Shown: positions 52,436 through 61,237 of the stretch, one piece after another
Layout of the letters: every line of letters begins with the position of its first letter
How positions within the stretch are numbered: the first letter of the stretch is position 1
Source: Desulfolithobacter dissulfuricans
GTDB taxonomy: Bacteria; Desulfobacterota; Desulfobulbia; Desulfobulbales; Desulfobulbaceae
Reading direction: 5' to 3'
Length of the DNA stretch: 64,000 nucleotides
NCBI RefSeq assembly: GCF_025998535.1
Contig: NZ_AP024233.1
Coordinates: 3,372,001-3,436,000 of the forward strand
Translations under genes and position numbers: made by a program
Notes under the pieces: generated by a model
Told to the model about the DNA's origin: nothing
The model's input: the letters and a program-made list of their open reading frames with translations, nothing else
The model's database searches: none

Positions 52436-53344
52436 TCAGTTATCCCCCACAGAGGTGTGGGTGGACGCCTTTTTTCGACTGGTTTTGCCGCTCACCGGGA
52501 AGCCGGCCACTTCCAGGGAAATGGCGTTGAAGCTGCACGCCCCGGTCAGACATTTCATGCAGCTGATACATTCCGGGCTGTCCGGGGTCTCGTTGAACCT
52601 GATTTCCACCGGACAAACTGTATGACAGGCCCCGCATTTTGTACAGGCATCCGGGTCTAATTGCAACTTAATCAGCCGGAAGCGGTTGAACAGGCCGTAA
52701 AAGGCGCCCAGGGGACAGGTGGTTCGGCAAAATGGGCGCGAGGAGACCACAGACCAGAATATGAAGCCGGCGAGGATGGCCATCTTGTTGACGTAGAGCC
52801 ATCCCAGGGTCGAGCGCAGGTCAGGCTGGAGGATGATCATGGGAATCCCTGCCTCCAGCGAGCCGGCCGGACAGACGTATTTACAGAACCACGGTTGTCC
52901 CAGGCCGAACTGATCCACCAGGACCAGGGGAAAGACAACCACAAAGAAGACCAGAAAGAGATACTTTCCCCAGTTGAGTATGGGTGGAATACCATACTTC
53001 GGTGACGGTATCTTATGCAGCAGTTCCTGTATCATCCCGAACGGACAGGCCCAGCCGCATATGAATCGCCCAAAGACCGCTCCCAGAAGACCGATGGAGC
53101 CGACCACAAAGGTTCCCACATAGTACTGGCCGGTCTGCAGAGAAAACCGGACTCCAAGCAACAGCTGCTGAATACTGCCGATGGGACAGTAGGTGGTGGC
53201 GGCAGGACAGGAATAACAGTTGAGCCCCGGGGAACAGATGACCTTGAGTGGTCCCTGGTAAATATTCCCTGTGCTCGGGAAGCCCAGGAAGCCATTGACC
53301 AGCATGGCCCAGAGCAGCTGGACCCATATGCGTATCTTTTCCAT
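52436..53344 (-). CDS. NapH-like membrane ferredoxin (4Fe-4S binding)
   Basis: 302 residues with about five transmembrane segments. Membrane-side Cys motifs LNCYSCPAATTYCPIG, CGWACPFGMIQELLHK, CKYVCPAGSLE and CRTTCPLGAFYGLFN (CxxxCP type, as in NapH/NosR), then a C-terminal soluble pair of [4Fe-4S] sites CTKCGACHTVCP and CISCMKCLTGAC. Such proteins move electrons between the quinone pool and periplasmic enzymes. No nap or nos gene is present. Upstream partners are a tiny CXXC membrane protein (4-base gap) and an MTH1187-type protein. Confidence 0.9.
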   Translation of the reverse strand: MEKIRIWVQLLWAMLVNGFLGFPSTGNIYQGPLKVICSPGLNCYSCPAATTYCPIGSIQQLLLGVRFSLQTGQYYVGTFVVGSIGLLGAVFGRFICGWACPFGMIQELLHKIPSPKYGIPPILNWGKYLFLVFFVVVFPLVLVDQFGLGQPWFCKYVCPAGSLEAGIPMIILQPDLRSTLGWLYVNKMAILAGFIFWSVVSSRPFCRTTCPLGAFYGLFNRFRLIKLQLDPDACTKCGACHTVCPVEIRFNETPDSPECISCMKCLTGACSFNAISLEVAGFPVSGKTSRKKASTHTSVGDN

Positions 53345-53348
53345 CGGT

Positions 53349-53498
53349 CTACCCTATGCCGATACAGGCCAGGCAGATGGACCAGGCCTGTTCCAGCACC
53401 CTGGTCGGTTCTCCCAGGCTGACCCCTATCAGCCACATGAAGAGAAACAGGGTAATCAGGATAAAGGGACTCTTGCGTACTTGGGATTTTTTCTTCAC
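53349..53498 (-). CDS. Tiny CXXC-motif membrane protein (CD1871A-like)
   Basis: A 49-residue product starting at GTG 53498, whose start overlaps the stop of the upstream gene (GTGA). One membrane helix (PFILITLFLFMWLIGVSL), then GEPTRVLEQAWSICLACIGIG with CLAC at the very C-terminus. This short anchor-plus-CxxC layout matches CD1871A-type small proteins found next to NapH-like ferredoxins. The Cys pair may ligate a cluster or form a disulfide. It was found by reading the gap between its neighbours. Confidence 0.75.
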   Translation of the reverse strand: MKKKSQVRKSPFILITLFLFMWLIGVSLGEPTRVLEQAWSICLACIGIG

Positions 53499-53806
53499 CT
53501 TGATCGTTCCTCCAGTCGCCTGCGCACGGCCCGCTGTTTATCGCCGAGAGTCCGCTGCACATCCCGCCGATCATCAAGGACGATCTGGGTAACCACCCTT
53601 TCCACGCCACTGATAAACGGCAGCTCATGGAGCTGGCCGGCCAGTTCCAGGAGTTCATGCACCTCCCCCTTGATGACCGTGCCCATGTCGTTCAGCACAT
53701 AGGGTATCTCCTTGTCCTCCAGCAGCTGCACCACATCGGCCACATAATCGCCCACGCTCGGAGTTCCGGTGCCAAGGGGAATGATGGTTATCTGCATGAG
53801 GGCCAT
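53495..53806 (-). CDS. MTH1187-family (thiamine-binding YkoF-like) protein
   Basis: 103 residues, ferredoxin-like alpha-beta fold: MQITIIPLGTGTPSVGDYVADVV, VLNDMGTVIKGEVHELLELAG and VERVVTQIVLDDRRDVQRT. The family binds thiamine or related small molecules as dimers; the physiological role is unknown. Translationally coupled with the CXXC protein and the NapH-like ferredoxin. Ends with an Arg-rich tail. Confidence 0.88.
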   Translation of the reverse strand: MALMQITIIPLGTGTPSVGDYVADVVQLLEDKEIPYVLNDMGTVIKGEVHELLELAGQLHELPFISGVERVVTQIVLDDRRDVQRTLGDKQRAVRRRLEERSR

Positions 53807-54054
53807 AACATCACCTCATCGTCCGAAGGTTGTTGAAGGTCCGGATCGTTCAATCTCTCCAGACCAATATTGCACTTATCTAGCTGTTTTTTGAAAATTA
53901 TTCAAGAATTCCAAACAAGAATCATGGTTGGTTAAAACCCGGAATCCCTGAAGACTGGTACCAGCCTTTCGTCTCATCCGGATCGCTTCGCTCCGACTGA
54001 CCTGAGCCGGGATCGAGAGACCACCTACCTCCACTTCTACTCTTCCCCTTTGGA

Positions 54055-54933
54055 TCAGCCGGTGAGCATGCTCACCAGTCTGTCCAGGTCATCGCTTGAG
54101 TAGTATTCAATTTCCAGCTTGCCCCGGGTCCCGTTCTGAATGATCCGAACCTTGGTGTTGAGGTGGTTGGTCAACTGGGTCGCCAGGGCCTTGCAATAGG
54201 TCTGCGGCAGCTCATCACCGGATTGCCTGGGTTTACTTGGGGTGGACCTGGGTGTCTTCTTGACCTTTTTCTGGCGACATATCTTCTCGGATTCACGAAC
54301 CGAGAGTTTCTCCGAAACGATCCGGTTCCTGACTTCCTGCAGTTTCTCCGGATCATCCTTGATCCGCAGCAGAACCCTGGCATGCCCTTCTGACAGTATT
54401 CCCTGGGCCACATCCAGCTGGATGGATTCAGGAAGGTTGAGCAGCCGCAGGACATTGGTAATGGTCGACCTCTTGCGCCCCACTTTCCTGGCCACCTCAT
54501 CCTGGGTCAGGTCGAACTCGTCGATCAGCCGGGCATAGGCCGTGGCCTCCTCGATGGGATTGAGATCATGGCGCTGGATGTTCTCGATCAGGGCCAGTTC
54601 CAGGCTTTCATTGTCTGTGCCCGAATCCATGACCACCACCGGGACCTCATCCACACCGGCCATCCGCGCTGCCCGCAGCCGCCGCTCCCCGGCGATCAGG
54701 ATGTACCTGTTGCCCTTGCCCGGGCTGACCAGCAGGGGTTGAATCACCCCCCTCTCCCGGATGGAATCGGCCAGTTTCTCCAGTTTTTCCTCGTCAAAGT
54801 ACTTGCGTGGCTGGTTTGGGTTTGGTTCTATCTTGTCAATATCACAAAGAAAAAATTTATCTCCCTCTTCCTGAAAAGGGTCGTCGGATAACAGCGCCTC
54901 CACTCCCCTGCCCAGTACGCTCTTGCTGCTCAT
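54055..54933 (-). CDS. parB: Chromosome-partitioning protein ParB
   Basis: 292 residues. N-terminal CTP-binding and spreading motif PNPNQPRKYFDEEKLEKLADS, GERRLRAARMAG (box II), then helix-turn-helix TQDEVARKVGRKRSTITNVLRLL that recognises parS, and C-terminal dimer domain. A basic Lys/Arg linker (KVKKTPRSTPSKPRQS) precedes it. ParB loads at parS sites to segregate the chromosome. Starts 3 bases after the parA stop. Confidence 0.97.
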   Translation of the reverse strand: MSSKSVLGRGVEALLSDDPFQEEGDKFFLCDIDKIEPNPNQPRKYFDEEKLEKLADSIRERGVIQPLLVSPGKGNRYILIAGERRLRAARMAGVDEVPVVVMDSGTDNESLELALIENIQRHDLNPIEEATAYARLIDEFDLTQDEVARKVGRKRSTITNVLRLLNLPESIQLDVAQGILSEGHARVLLRIKDDPEKLQEVRNRIVSEKLSVRESEKICRQKKVKKTPRSTPSKPRQSGDELPQTYCKALATQLTNHLNTKVRIIQNGTRGKLEIEYYSSDDLDRLVSMLTG

Positions 54934-54936
54934 GGT

Positions 54937-55713
54937 CTATTTACTCCGTCGCAGAAATTCATTTGCCAGCTTCATGTAGGCCTTGGCGCCGGTGCTTGAT
55001 TTGTCATATTCAAGAATGGTCTTGCCGTGGCTCGGGCTTTCACTGAGACGTACATTTCTCGGGATCACGGTCTTGAAAACCAGGTCTCCGAAATGTTTCT
55101 GTATCTCGCTGGCCACCTGGTGGGTGAGCCGGTTACGGCGGTCATACATGGTCATCAGGAGACCTTCGATAAAAAGACCCCTGTTAAGACCCTTCTTGAC
55201 CTTGCGGATGGTCTCCACCAGCAGGGCCAGTCCCTCGAGGGCAAAGTATTCGCACTGCAGAGGGATCAGAACTGAATCCGCCGCAGTCAGACCGTTGATG
55301 GTCAACAGTCCGAGAGATGGCGGGCAGTCTATAAAGATGAAGTGATACCTGTCCTTTACCGGCCTGAGGATTCTAGCAAGTTGTTTTTCACGGTTTTTCA
55401 CCGAGATAAGTTCCACTTCCACCCCGACAAGATCGATGGAACCCGGCAGGATATCCATATTTTTCTGACCGGTCGCCATGATACAGCTTGCCGCCTCTCT
55501 GTCATTCATGAAGCAGTGGTAGAGATGTTTGTCTCCACTGGACTTAAAGACCCCTACCCCGCTGGAGGCGTTACCCTGGGGATCGGAATCCACCAGCAAG
55601 ACCTTTTTACCCTTGGCGGCCACTGCTGCGGCCAGGTTCAGTGCTGTAGTGGTCTTCCCCACCCCACCTTTCTGGTTGGCCAGGGCAACGATTTTGGTTT
55701 GCAGTTTTTTCAT
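54937..55713 (-). CDS. parA: Chromosome-partitioning ATPase ParA (Soj)
   Basis: 258 residues. Deviant Walker A KGGVGKTTTALNLAA, Walker B FIFIDCPPSLGLL, DSDPQGNASSGVGV and the C-terminal FLRRSK. ParA-ATP binds DNA and is released by ParB at parS. Short N-terminus (no extra helix-turn-helix), typical of chromosomal ParA. A perfect parS is 80 bases upstream of the start, in the divergent gap to nadB. Confidence 0.97.
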   Translation of the reverse strand: MKKLQTKIVALANQKGGVGKTTTALNLAAAVAAKGKKVLLVDSDPQGNASSGVGVFKSSGDKHLYHCFMNDREAASCIMATGQKNMDILPGSIDLVGVEVELISVKNREKQLARILRPVKDRYHFIFIDCPPSLGLLTINGLTAADSVLIPLQCEYFALEGLALLVETIRKVKKGLNRGLFIEGLLMTMYDRRNRLTHQVASEIQKHFGDLVFKTVIPRNVRLSESPSHGKTILEYDKSSTGAKAYMKLANEFLRRSK

Positions 55714-55792
55714 GGACTAATACCGTAGACTTGTTGACTGTGTTTGCCGGGAGTATACTATACTCTCTTTTTCGGGTGAACCCTTTTCTCGA

Positions 55793-55808
55793 TGTTTCAC
55801 GTGAAACA
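55793..55808. other. parS centromere site (perfect)
   Basis: TGTTTCACGTGAAACA, the exact 16-bp consensus ParB binding palindrome, lies between parA and nadB. It is flanked by GA/TC, extending the symmetry. Confidence 0.93.
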
Positions 55809-55843
55809 TCGGTTCTTTTCCATGAAACATACGGGATACCTTT

Positions 55844-57469
55844 ATGTATAGAGCAGATGTGCTGGTCATCGGCAGTGGAGTGGCAGGGCTCTCTTTTGCC
55901 CTCAAGGTGGCGGATCGTTGCAGGGTGACGCTGATAACCAAGAAGGCCAGGGCGGACACGGCCACCAATCTGGCCCAGGGTGGGGTGGCGGCCGTCCTGT
56001 CCGGAGTGGATTCAACCGAGTTGCATGTGGCTGATACGATGCGCTCCGGTGACGGACTCTGTAACGAGGAAGTGGTGCGGTTGGTGGTGGAAGAGGGACC
56101 GGAACGGGTCCGGGAGCTGGTGGATTTCGGGGTCGCATTCCAGAAGGGAGAGGGTGGTGAGGAATTTGATCTGGGTATGGAAGGGGGGCATTCGGCCCGC
56201 CGGGTGGCCCATGCTTTTGATCTCACCGGTCGGGAAATTGAACGGGCGCTGCTGACCAGGGTTGAGGAAAATCCAAATATTCAAGTTCTGGAAGATCACC
56301 TCGCCATTGACCTGCTGCTGGAGTCCAAGGCCAAGGGGCAATCGGCGGATGGTCGGGATCGGTGCCTGGGGGCGTACGTCCTGAATCGATGCACCATGGA
56401 GGTGGAGACCTGGCAGGCTGCTGTGACAGTGCTCTGTACCGGCGGCTGTGGCAAGGTCTATCTCTATACCACCAATCCCGATATTGCCACCGGTGATGGT
56501 TTGGCCATGGCCTACCGGGCCGGGGCCGAGGTGGCCAACCTGGAGTTTGTTCAGTTTCATCCAACCTGTTTTTTTAACCGCCGGGCCAAGAATTTTCTTA
56601 TTTCCGAGGCAGTGCGAGGTGAAGGAGGCATCCTTATCAATGAAAAGGGTGAGCCCTTCATGCACCGGTACGATGCCCGGGGAGATCTTGCCACCAGGGA
56701 TGCGGTGGCCAGGGGTATTGACGCGGAAATGAAGGCCTCGGGAGCGGACTGCGTCTATCTGGATATTAGCCATAAACCAGCCGATTTTGTCCGTGAGCGG
56801 TTTCCCACCATCTATGCCACCTGTAAGAAGTATGGGGTGGATATAACCCGGGAACCCATACCCGTGGTCCCGGCCGCCCATTACATGTGCGGCGGCGTAC
56901 GGGTGGATGTGTGGGGAAGGACCACTGTGGATAACCTCCTGGCCCTGGGGGAAGTGGCCTGTACAGGCCTGCATGGCGCCAACCGGCTGGCCTCTAATTC
57001 CCTGCTCGAGGCCGTGGTTTTTGCCCATCGCTCGGCTCTCTGGCTGCGAGACCAGTGGGAGAATATTGTCGGAAAGGGCGGGGAGGTACAGGTGGCAGAC
57101 TGGCGGACCGGCAAGGCCCGGTCCATCGAGGAAAATGTCCTCATCAGTCACAACTGGGATCAGATACGGCGCTTGATGTGGAACTACGTGGGAATTGTCC
57201 GGCGGGAGAAAAGGCTGAAACTGGTCCGGCGGCGTCTTGGTCCGATTCTGGAAGAGATCCAGGAACATTTCCATGACTATCTCCTTACTCCTGACCTGGT
57301 AGAGCTCCGCAATATTGCCGTGGTGGCCGAACTGATCATCCGCTGTGCCGGGCGGCGAAAGGAATCACGCGGCCTGCACTACATGGTGGATTATCCTGAA
57401 AGGGATGATTTCCATTTCCGCCAGGATACCGTGCTCCAGCGGGAGCGGGACGGGGAAGGGTGGTGGTAG
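55844..57469 (+). CDS. nadB: L-aspartate oxidase
   Basis: Flavoenzyme that makes iminoaspartate from aspartate, first step of NAD synthesis; in anaerobes fumarate is the electron acceptor. 541 residues. FAD-binding DVLVIGSGVAGLSFAL, TNLAQGGVAAVLS, GGHSARRVAHAFDLTGREIE, FVQFHPTCFFN, HYMCGGVRVDVWGRT and LHGANRLASNSLLEAVVFA match. Active-site Arg residues are kept. It is the only NAD-synthesis gene here; nadA and nadC are elsewhere. Confidence 0.95.
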   Translation: MYRADVLVIGSGVAGLSFALKVADRCRVTLITKKARADTATNLAQGGVAAVLSGVDSTELHVADTMRSGDGLCNEEVVRLVVEEGPERVRELVDFGVAFQKGEGGEEFDLGMEGGHSARRVAHAFDLTGREIERALLTRVEENPNIQVLEDHLAIDLLLESKAKGQSADGRDRCLGAYVLNRCTMEVETWQAAVTVLCTGGCGKVYLYTTNPDIATGDGLAMAYRAGAEVANLEFVQFHPTCFFNRRAKNFLISEAVRGEGGILINEKGEPFMHRYDARGDLATRDAVARGIDAEMKASGADCVYLDISHKPADFVRERFPTIYATCKKYGVDITREPIPVVPAAHYMCGGVRVDVWGRTTVDNLLALGEVACTGLHGANRLASNSLLEAVVFAHRSALWLRDQWENIVGKGGEVQVADWRTGKARSIEENVLISHNWDQIRRLMWNYVGIVRREKRLKLVRRRLGPILEEIQEHFHDYLLTPDLVELRNIAVVAELIIRCAGRRKESRGLHYMVDYPERDDFHFRQDTVLQRERDGEGWW

Positions 57470-57853
57470 GTAACTATTTGATATAATAACTATTTATTGG
57501 TTTTGCAGGAGCTATTTCAGGGCAGGTCCGGTGATGAACACCTTGACCATCACAGACGGTGCCTGACCATGTGGCCGAAAATCACCGGACTCTATTCAGG
57601 GGATGGATTGTGACACCGGGAACGGGGGAGGACGTTCTCGGGTTAAACCGCGTTCTACACTGATTGGTAACAGACCGTTGTGGCAGTACTCCCGTGGTGC
57701 ACCTGTCAGTCTGGCTTCCGGCCATGGCTGAAAACAGAGAAACACTAGGCATGTCATGCCCAGTGGAAGCAAGCCTGTACGGGCTCTTTTTGGATTCGGA
57801 TGGGGTAGACTGACAGGGAAGGGCAGGGGATACGCGGTATTCTGGAGCGCCTT
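57470..57853. other. Gene-free gap between nadB and the tRNA cluster
   Basis: 384 bases without a credible gene. It contains an inverted repeat GTCCGGTGAT (57526-57535) / ATCACCGGAC (57581-57590); otherwise nothing recognised. Confidence 0.5.
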
Positions 57854-57890
57854 AAAAAAAACCGGTTATGACACTGGTCATAACCGGTTT
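57854..57890 (-). terminator. Terminator of the tRNA-Lys/tRNA-Glu transcript
   Basis: A perfect 14-base-pair stem AAACCGGTTATGAC/GTCATAACCGGTTT with ACTG loop; in the minus-strand direction it is followed by T7, right after the tRNA-Glu gene. Confidence 0.93.
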
Positions 57891-57897
57891 AAACGAA

Positions 57898-57975
57898 TGG
57901 CGTCCCCAACCGGATTTGAACCGGTGTTGCCGGCGTGAAAGGCCGGTGTCCTGGACCTGACTAGACGATGGGGAC
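57898..57975 (-). tRNA. tRNA-Glu (anticodon TTC)
   Basis: Minus-strand GTCCCCATCGTCTAG start, anticodon loop CTTTCAC (TTC), T-loop GGTTCAAATCC, and CCA encoded at 57898-57900. 78 nt. Confidence 0.95.
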
Positions 57976-57994
57976 GTGTTCCGCAATGTCTTTT

Positions 57995-58070
57995 TGGTGG
58001 GTCGTGCTGGGCTCGAACCAGCGACTCTCTGCTTAAAAGGCAGATACTCTACCGACTGAGTTAACGACCC
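57995..58070 (-). tRNA. tRNA-Lys (anticodon TTT)
   Basis: Minus-strand GGGTCGTTAACTCAG start, anticodon loop CTTTTAA (TTT), T-loop GGTTCGAGCCC, and CCA encoded at 57995-57997. 76 nt. It precedes tRNA-Glu by 19 bases in the same transcript. Confidence 0.96.
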
Positions 58071-58088
58071 CCTATTCAGAGAGTAGAC

Positions 58089-58117
58089 TCTGTACCCTTT
58101 TCTGTTAAATCTGTCAA
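58089..58117 (-). promoter_or_regulatory. Promoter of the tRNA-Lys/tRNA-Glu transcript
   Basis: Minus-strand TTGACA (58112-58117), 17-base spacer, TACAGA (58089-58094), 18 bases before the tRNA-Lys. Confidence 0.75.
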
Positions 58118-58145
58118 CAGAAAAGAACCTGTTTTTTTTCTTTTC

Positions 58146-58193
58146 AAATCCGCACCTGCCAGCTCTGACCGTCGACCCGGCCAGTGCGGATTT
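58146..58193. repeat. Inverted repeat upstream of the first RdgC-like gene
   Basis: AAATCCGCAC (58146-58155) and its exact complement (58184-58193) with a 28-base loop. It may be an mRNA hairpin or operator; no gene lies in the 276 bases between tRNA-Lys and 58347 otherwise. Confidence 0.5.
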
Positions 58194-58346
58194 GCCTTGT
58201 TGGCTGGACAGGCGTTTGCTATATCAGGACGTCAGAATACAAAGTATTGGCGAAATATGCAACTGTTCCGATTTCCCAGGTACTCCTGCTGTCGTGTTGG
58301 CAGGGGGAAGGCTGGTGGGACGGAACTCCACGGAGTGGTATAAGTT

Positions 58347-58955
58347 ATGGGTTTTATAACAGGATCCGCATCGTTTATGCGGTTTTCAGTGGAAGGAGAG
58401 CCACCACCTGGGAATTTCTGGGATTTTGTCGCTGAACGGGTGGCAGCCCATTCCTTTCGTGATATCGACGATACCCTGGATGAATATTCCATTGGCTGGG
58501 TATCGGTGGCCAACATGTTTGACAGTGATTTTGCCTATGGTTCCTATGCAGCCGGTGATTATGTGGTCCTGTCCATGCGGATCGATGAACGCAAGGTGTC
58601 GTCGGCAGTGCTGAAGAAGTATGTTCTCAAGGAGGAGGAGCGGGTACGGGCCGAACGCCAGGTTCCTAAACTGAGCCGGTCGGTACGTCTGGAGATAAAG
58701 GAGCGGGTCCGCACCGAGCTGGTGCGCAAGGCGCCGCCCATCCCGGTGGTCTACGACCTTTGCTGGAACCTGGCCAACTCCACCCTGCTGTTCTTTTCCA
58801 CCTCCAAGAAGGCCATGGTTCTGCTCGAGGAGCTGTTCCGCGACACCTTTGACATGTCCATCGTCCTGCAGATCCCGTGGAATACGGCCCTGCACCTGCT
58901 CGATGAGGACCGGGCGGCGAGACTCGATGATGTCCGGCCGGCCATCCTCATGTAG
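58347..58955 (+). CDS. RdgC-like recombination-associated protein, N-terminal-half gene
   Basis: 202 residues. The layout follows the N-terminal half of RdgC, a ring-shaped DNA-binding protein that affects RecA: GSASFMRFSVEG, YSIGWVSVANMF, VVLSMRIDERKVSSAVLKKYV, then an alternating basic helix and STSKKAMVLLEELFRDTF, IPWNTALHLL. RdgC of E. coli is about 300 residues in one chain; here the second half is a separate gene 177 bases later. Soluble, no signal peptide. GGAG precedes the ATG at a slightly long spacing. Confidence 0.75.
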   Translation: MGFITGSASFMRFSVEGEPPPGNFWDFVAERVAAHSFRDIDDTLDEYSIGWVSVANMFDSDFAYGSYAAGDYVVLSMRIDERKVSSAVLKKYVLKEEERVRAERQVPKLSRSVRLEIKERVRTELVRKAPPIPVVYDLCWNLANSTLLFFSTSKKAMVLLEELFRDTFDMSIVLQIPWNTALHLLDEDRAARLDDVRPAILM

Positions 58956-59100
58956 GGGCGTTTCTGGAGGCCAGACAGGGGGCGGGCAGAGTTGCATAGA
59001 GCTTCGTATTGTACGGACGATACGTGCCGGCTCCTCCCGAGGGGCCTAGCTCTTTTTTCATGCGGAAGGACCATTCGATGCGGCACGAAAAATTCACCCA

Positions 59101-59116
59101 TGTTTCACGTGGAACC
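59101..59116. other. parS-like site
   Basis: TGTTTCACGTGGAACC matches 14 of 16 positions of the parS consensus (mismatches at 12 and 16), including the central CACGTG. It lies in the 177-base gap between the two RdgC-like genes, 3.3 kb from the perfect site. Confidence 0.75.
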
Positions 59117-59131
59117 GGATAAGGGAAACCA

Positions 59132-59671
59132 ATGGATTTAGTTGATCTCATACAGGAAAAAAGATTTCTGGGCCAGGAATTCCTGGCCTGGCTCTGGTAC
59201 AAGTCCGAGGAGCGCGGCGGCAGCGTCGAGATTCCGGGCCGCGGCGATATTCTCGTGGTCTTTGAAAAACATATGCTTCTGGAGTATGGTGAGGGTGAGG
59301 CCAGCGAGAAGGTGATCTGCCGGGGATTGCAGACCGAACTGCGCGAGGCGCGGGCCGGTCTGCTCATGGGCAAGAAACCGGAACAGGCGAGAATACGCCT
59401 GGCCAGTGGCGACAATGAATTCAGTGTCACCCTGACCGCCGCGACCATGGAGTTTCGCAATGTACGGTTGCCCAAAACTGTGGCCGCCAGCGATGAGGGT
59501 GATGACCCGGAGTCCCTGGAAGGACGCATCCTGGAGCGGATCAGCCTCCTGGAAGAACTGACAGGGCTCATCGACGAGCTCTACCGTATGTTTCTTGAAA
59601 TCCGGGTCTCGGACCTGTGGCCCGCTGAACTGAAAAATATCCGTGACTGGGTGAACCAGGCCACAGCGTGA
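59132..59671 (+). CDS. RdgC-like protein, C-terminal-half gene
   Basis: 179 residues. [19 protein letters not shown] (the FLTWLW motif of this family), [47 protein letters not shown] and [19 protein letters not shown] match the C-terminal part of RdgC-type proteins. Starts with AAGGGA upstream of ATG 59132. Probably assembles with the product of the preceding gene; both may be transcribed together though parS lies between. Alternative: an independent DNA-binding protein of unknown function. Confidence 0.65.
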   Translation: MDLVDLIQEKRFLGQEFLAWLWYKSEERGGSVEIPGRGDILVVFEKHMLLEYGEGEASEKVICRGLQTELREARAGLLMGKKPEQARIRLASGDNEFSVTLTAATMEFRNVRLPKTVAASDEGDDPESLEGRILERISLLEELTGLIDELYRMFLEIRVSDLWPAELKNIRDWVNQATA

Positions 59672-59723
59672 TCCTGGCCCCCCGGCCATTTTGCCCACAA
59701 CAGTCAACCTGCAATCTGGATTT

Positions 59724-61145
59724 ATGGACTTTGAAACCGTAATCGGGCTGGAAATCCACGCCCAGATGAAGACCAAGAGCAAAATTTTCTGTTCCTGTTC
59801 CACCGAGTTCGGCGCTCCACCCAACACCCACGTCTGCCCGGTATGTCTGGGAATGCCCGGGGTGCTGCCGGTCCTGAACAGGGAGGTGGTTGCTTCGGCC
59901 ATCAAGCTGGCCCTGGCCACCGATTCGGCTATCAACCGGGAAAACCGGTTTGCGCGGAAAAATTACTTCTATCCGGACCTGCCCAAGGGGTACCAGATCT
60001 CCCAGTTCGAACTGCCCATCGCCGAGCACGGACGCATCGAGATCGAGGTGGACGGGGTCCGCAAATCCATCGGTATCACCCGGATCCACATGGAAGAGGA
60101 TGCGGGCAAGCTGGTCCACGACGAGGTGGAGCCGGTCAGCTACGTGGATCTCAACCGGACCGGAACCCCGCTGCTGGAGATCGTCTCCGAACCGGATATC
60201 CGCTCACCGGAAGAGGCGGCCGCCTACCTGCGCAAACTGCACGCCATTGTCCGCTATCTCGATATCTGCGACGGCAACATGCAGGAGGGCTCGTTCCGCT
60301 GTGACGCCAATATCTCCCTGCGTCCGGTGGGGCAGGAGGAATTCGGTACCCGCACCGAGCTCAAGAACATGAATTCCTTTCGCAATGTCCAGTTGGCCCT
60401 GGAGTACGAGGTTCGTCGCCAGCGCGATATCCTCCTGGACGGTGGCGAGGTGATCCAGCAGACCCTGTTGTGGGACCCGGACCGGGGTCGAACCGAGCCC
60501 ATGCGCGGCAAGGAGGAGGCCCACGATTACCGTTATTTCCCTGATCCGGACCTGGTTCCGGTCCAGGTGGACGAGGCCTGGATCGAGGAGATACGGGAGA
60601 ATATGCCGGAGCTGCCCGATGCCCGGCGGCTGCGGTTCATGGAGACCATGGGGCTGCCGGAATACGATGCGACTCTCCTTACCGCCTCCAGGGAGCTGGC
60701 TGATTTTTTCGAGGCCGCCCTGGCCGTGTTTGCCAATGCCAAGAAGCTCAGTAACTTCATCGGTACCGAACTGCTCCGGGAATACGGACCGGAGCGCATC
60801 GGCTCCTGCCCGGTGGATCCGGCCCATCTCGGCCGGTTGCTGGCCATGGTGGACGAGGGGACCATCTCCGGCAAGATAGCCAAGACCGTCTTTGGTGACA
60901 TGCTCGAGTCCGGAGGCGACCCTGAGGTGATCGTCAGGGAAAAGGGACTGGCGCAGATGAGCGACGAGGGTGAGCTCCTGACCTATGTCCGGGAGATCAT
61001 CGAGGCCAACCCGGCCCAGGCCCAGCAGTTCCGGGAGGGCAAGACCAAGGTGATCGGCTTTTTTGTTGGCCAGCTCATGAAAAAGACCAAGGGCCAGGCC
61101 AATCCGCAGCTGGCCAACAAACTTTTCCAGCAGGAACTGTCGTAA
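59724..61145 (+). CDS. gatB: Aspartyl/glutamyl-tRNA amidotransferase subunit B
   Basis: The ATG at 59724 gives [20 protein letters not shown], the standard start; a TTG 33 bases upstream also fits the frame. 473 residues: [15 protein letters not shown] (with CxxC zinc ligands earlier: FCSCSTEFG), [28 protein letters not shown] and the tRNA-binding YqeY-like tail. It transfers ammonia to the tRNA-bound Glu or Asp; gatA and gatC are at 30.8-32.5 kb, so the complex is split between loci. Confidence 0.97.
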   Translation: MDFETVIGLEIHAQMKTKSKIFCSCSTEFGAPPNTHVCPVCLGMPGVLPVLNREVVASAIKLALATDSAINRENRFARKNYFYPDLPKGYQISQFELPIAEHGRIEIEVDGVRKSIGITRIHMEEDAGKLVHDEVEPVSYVDLNRTGTPLLEIVSEPDIRSPEEAAAYLRKLHAIVRYLDICDGNMQEGSFRCDANISLRPVGQEEFGTRTELKNMNSFRNVQLALEYEVRRQRDILLDGGEVIQQTLLWDPDRGRTEPMRGKEEAHDYRYFPDPDLVPVQVDEAWIEEIRENMPELPDARRLRFMETMGLPEYDATLLTASRELADFFEAALAVFANAKKLSNFIGTELLREYGPERIGSCPVDPAHLGRLLAMVDEGTISGKIAKTVFGDMLESGGDPEVIVREKGLAQMSDEGELLTYVREIIEANPAQAQQFREGKTKVIGFFVGQLMKKTKGQANPQLANKLFQQELS

Positions 61146-61237
61146 CCCGGCCGGGACAGCTGGTAGAGAACCCGGCGGGCTCTGGCCGATCCGTCATCCC
61201 GGAACACCATAAAGATCATAACACGACACTGGAGCCC

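Noticed and set aside
53807-54054. Possible TPP riboswitch upstream of the MTH1187 thiamine-binding-type gene
   Set aside because: The CUGAGA and ACCxGAUCUGG signatures are missing in the minus-strand sense.
58097-58125. Hairpin CTTTTCTGTT/AACAGAAAAG near T8 as a terminator
   Set aside because: The same bases contain a good minus-strand promoter (TTGACA-17-TACAGA) for the tRNA-Lys gene, and no plus-strand gene ends here.
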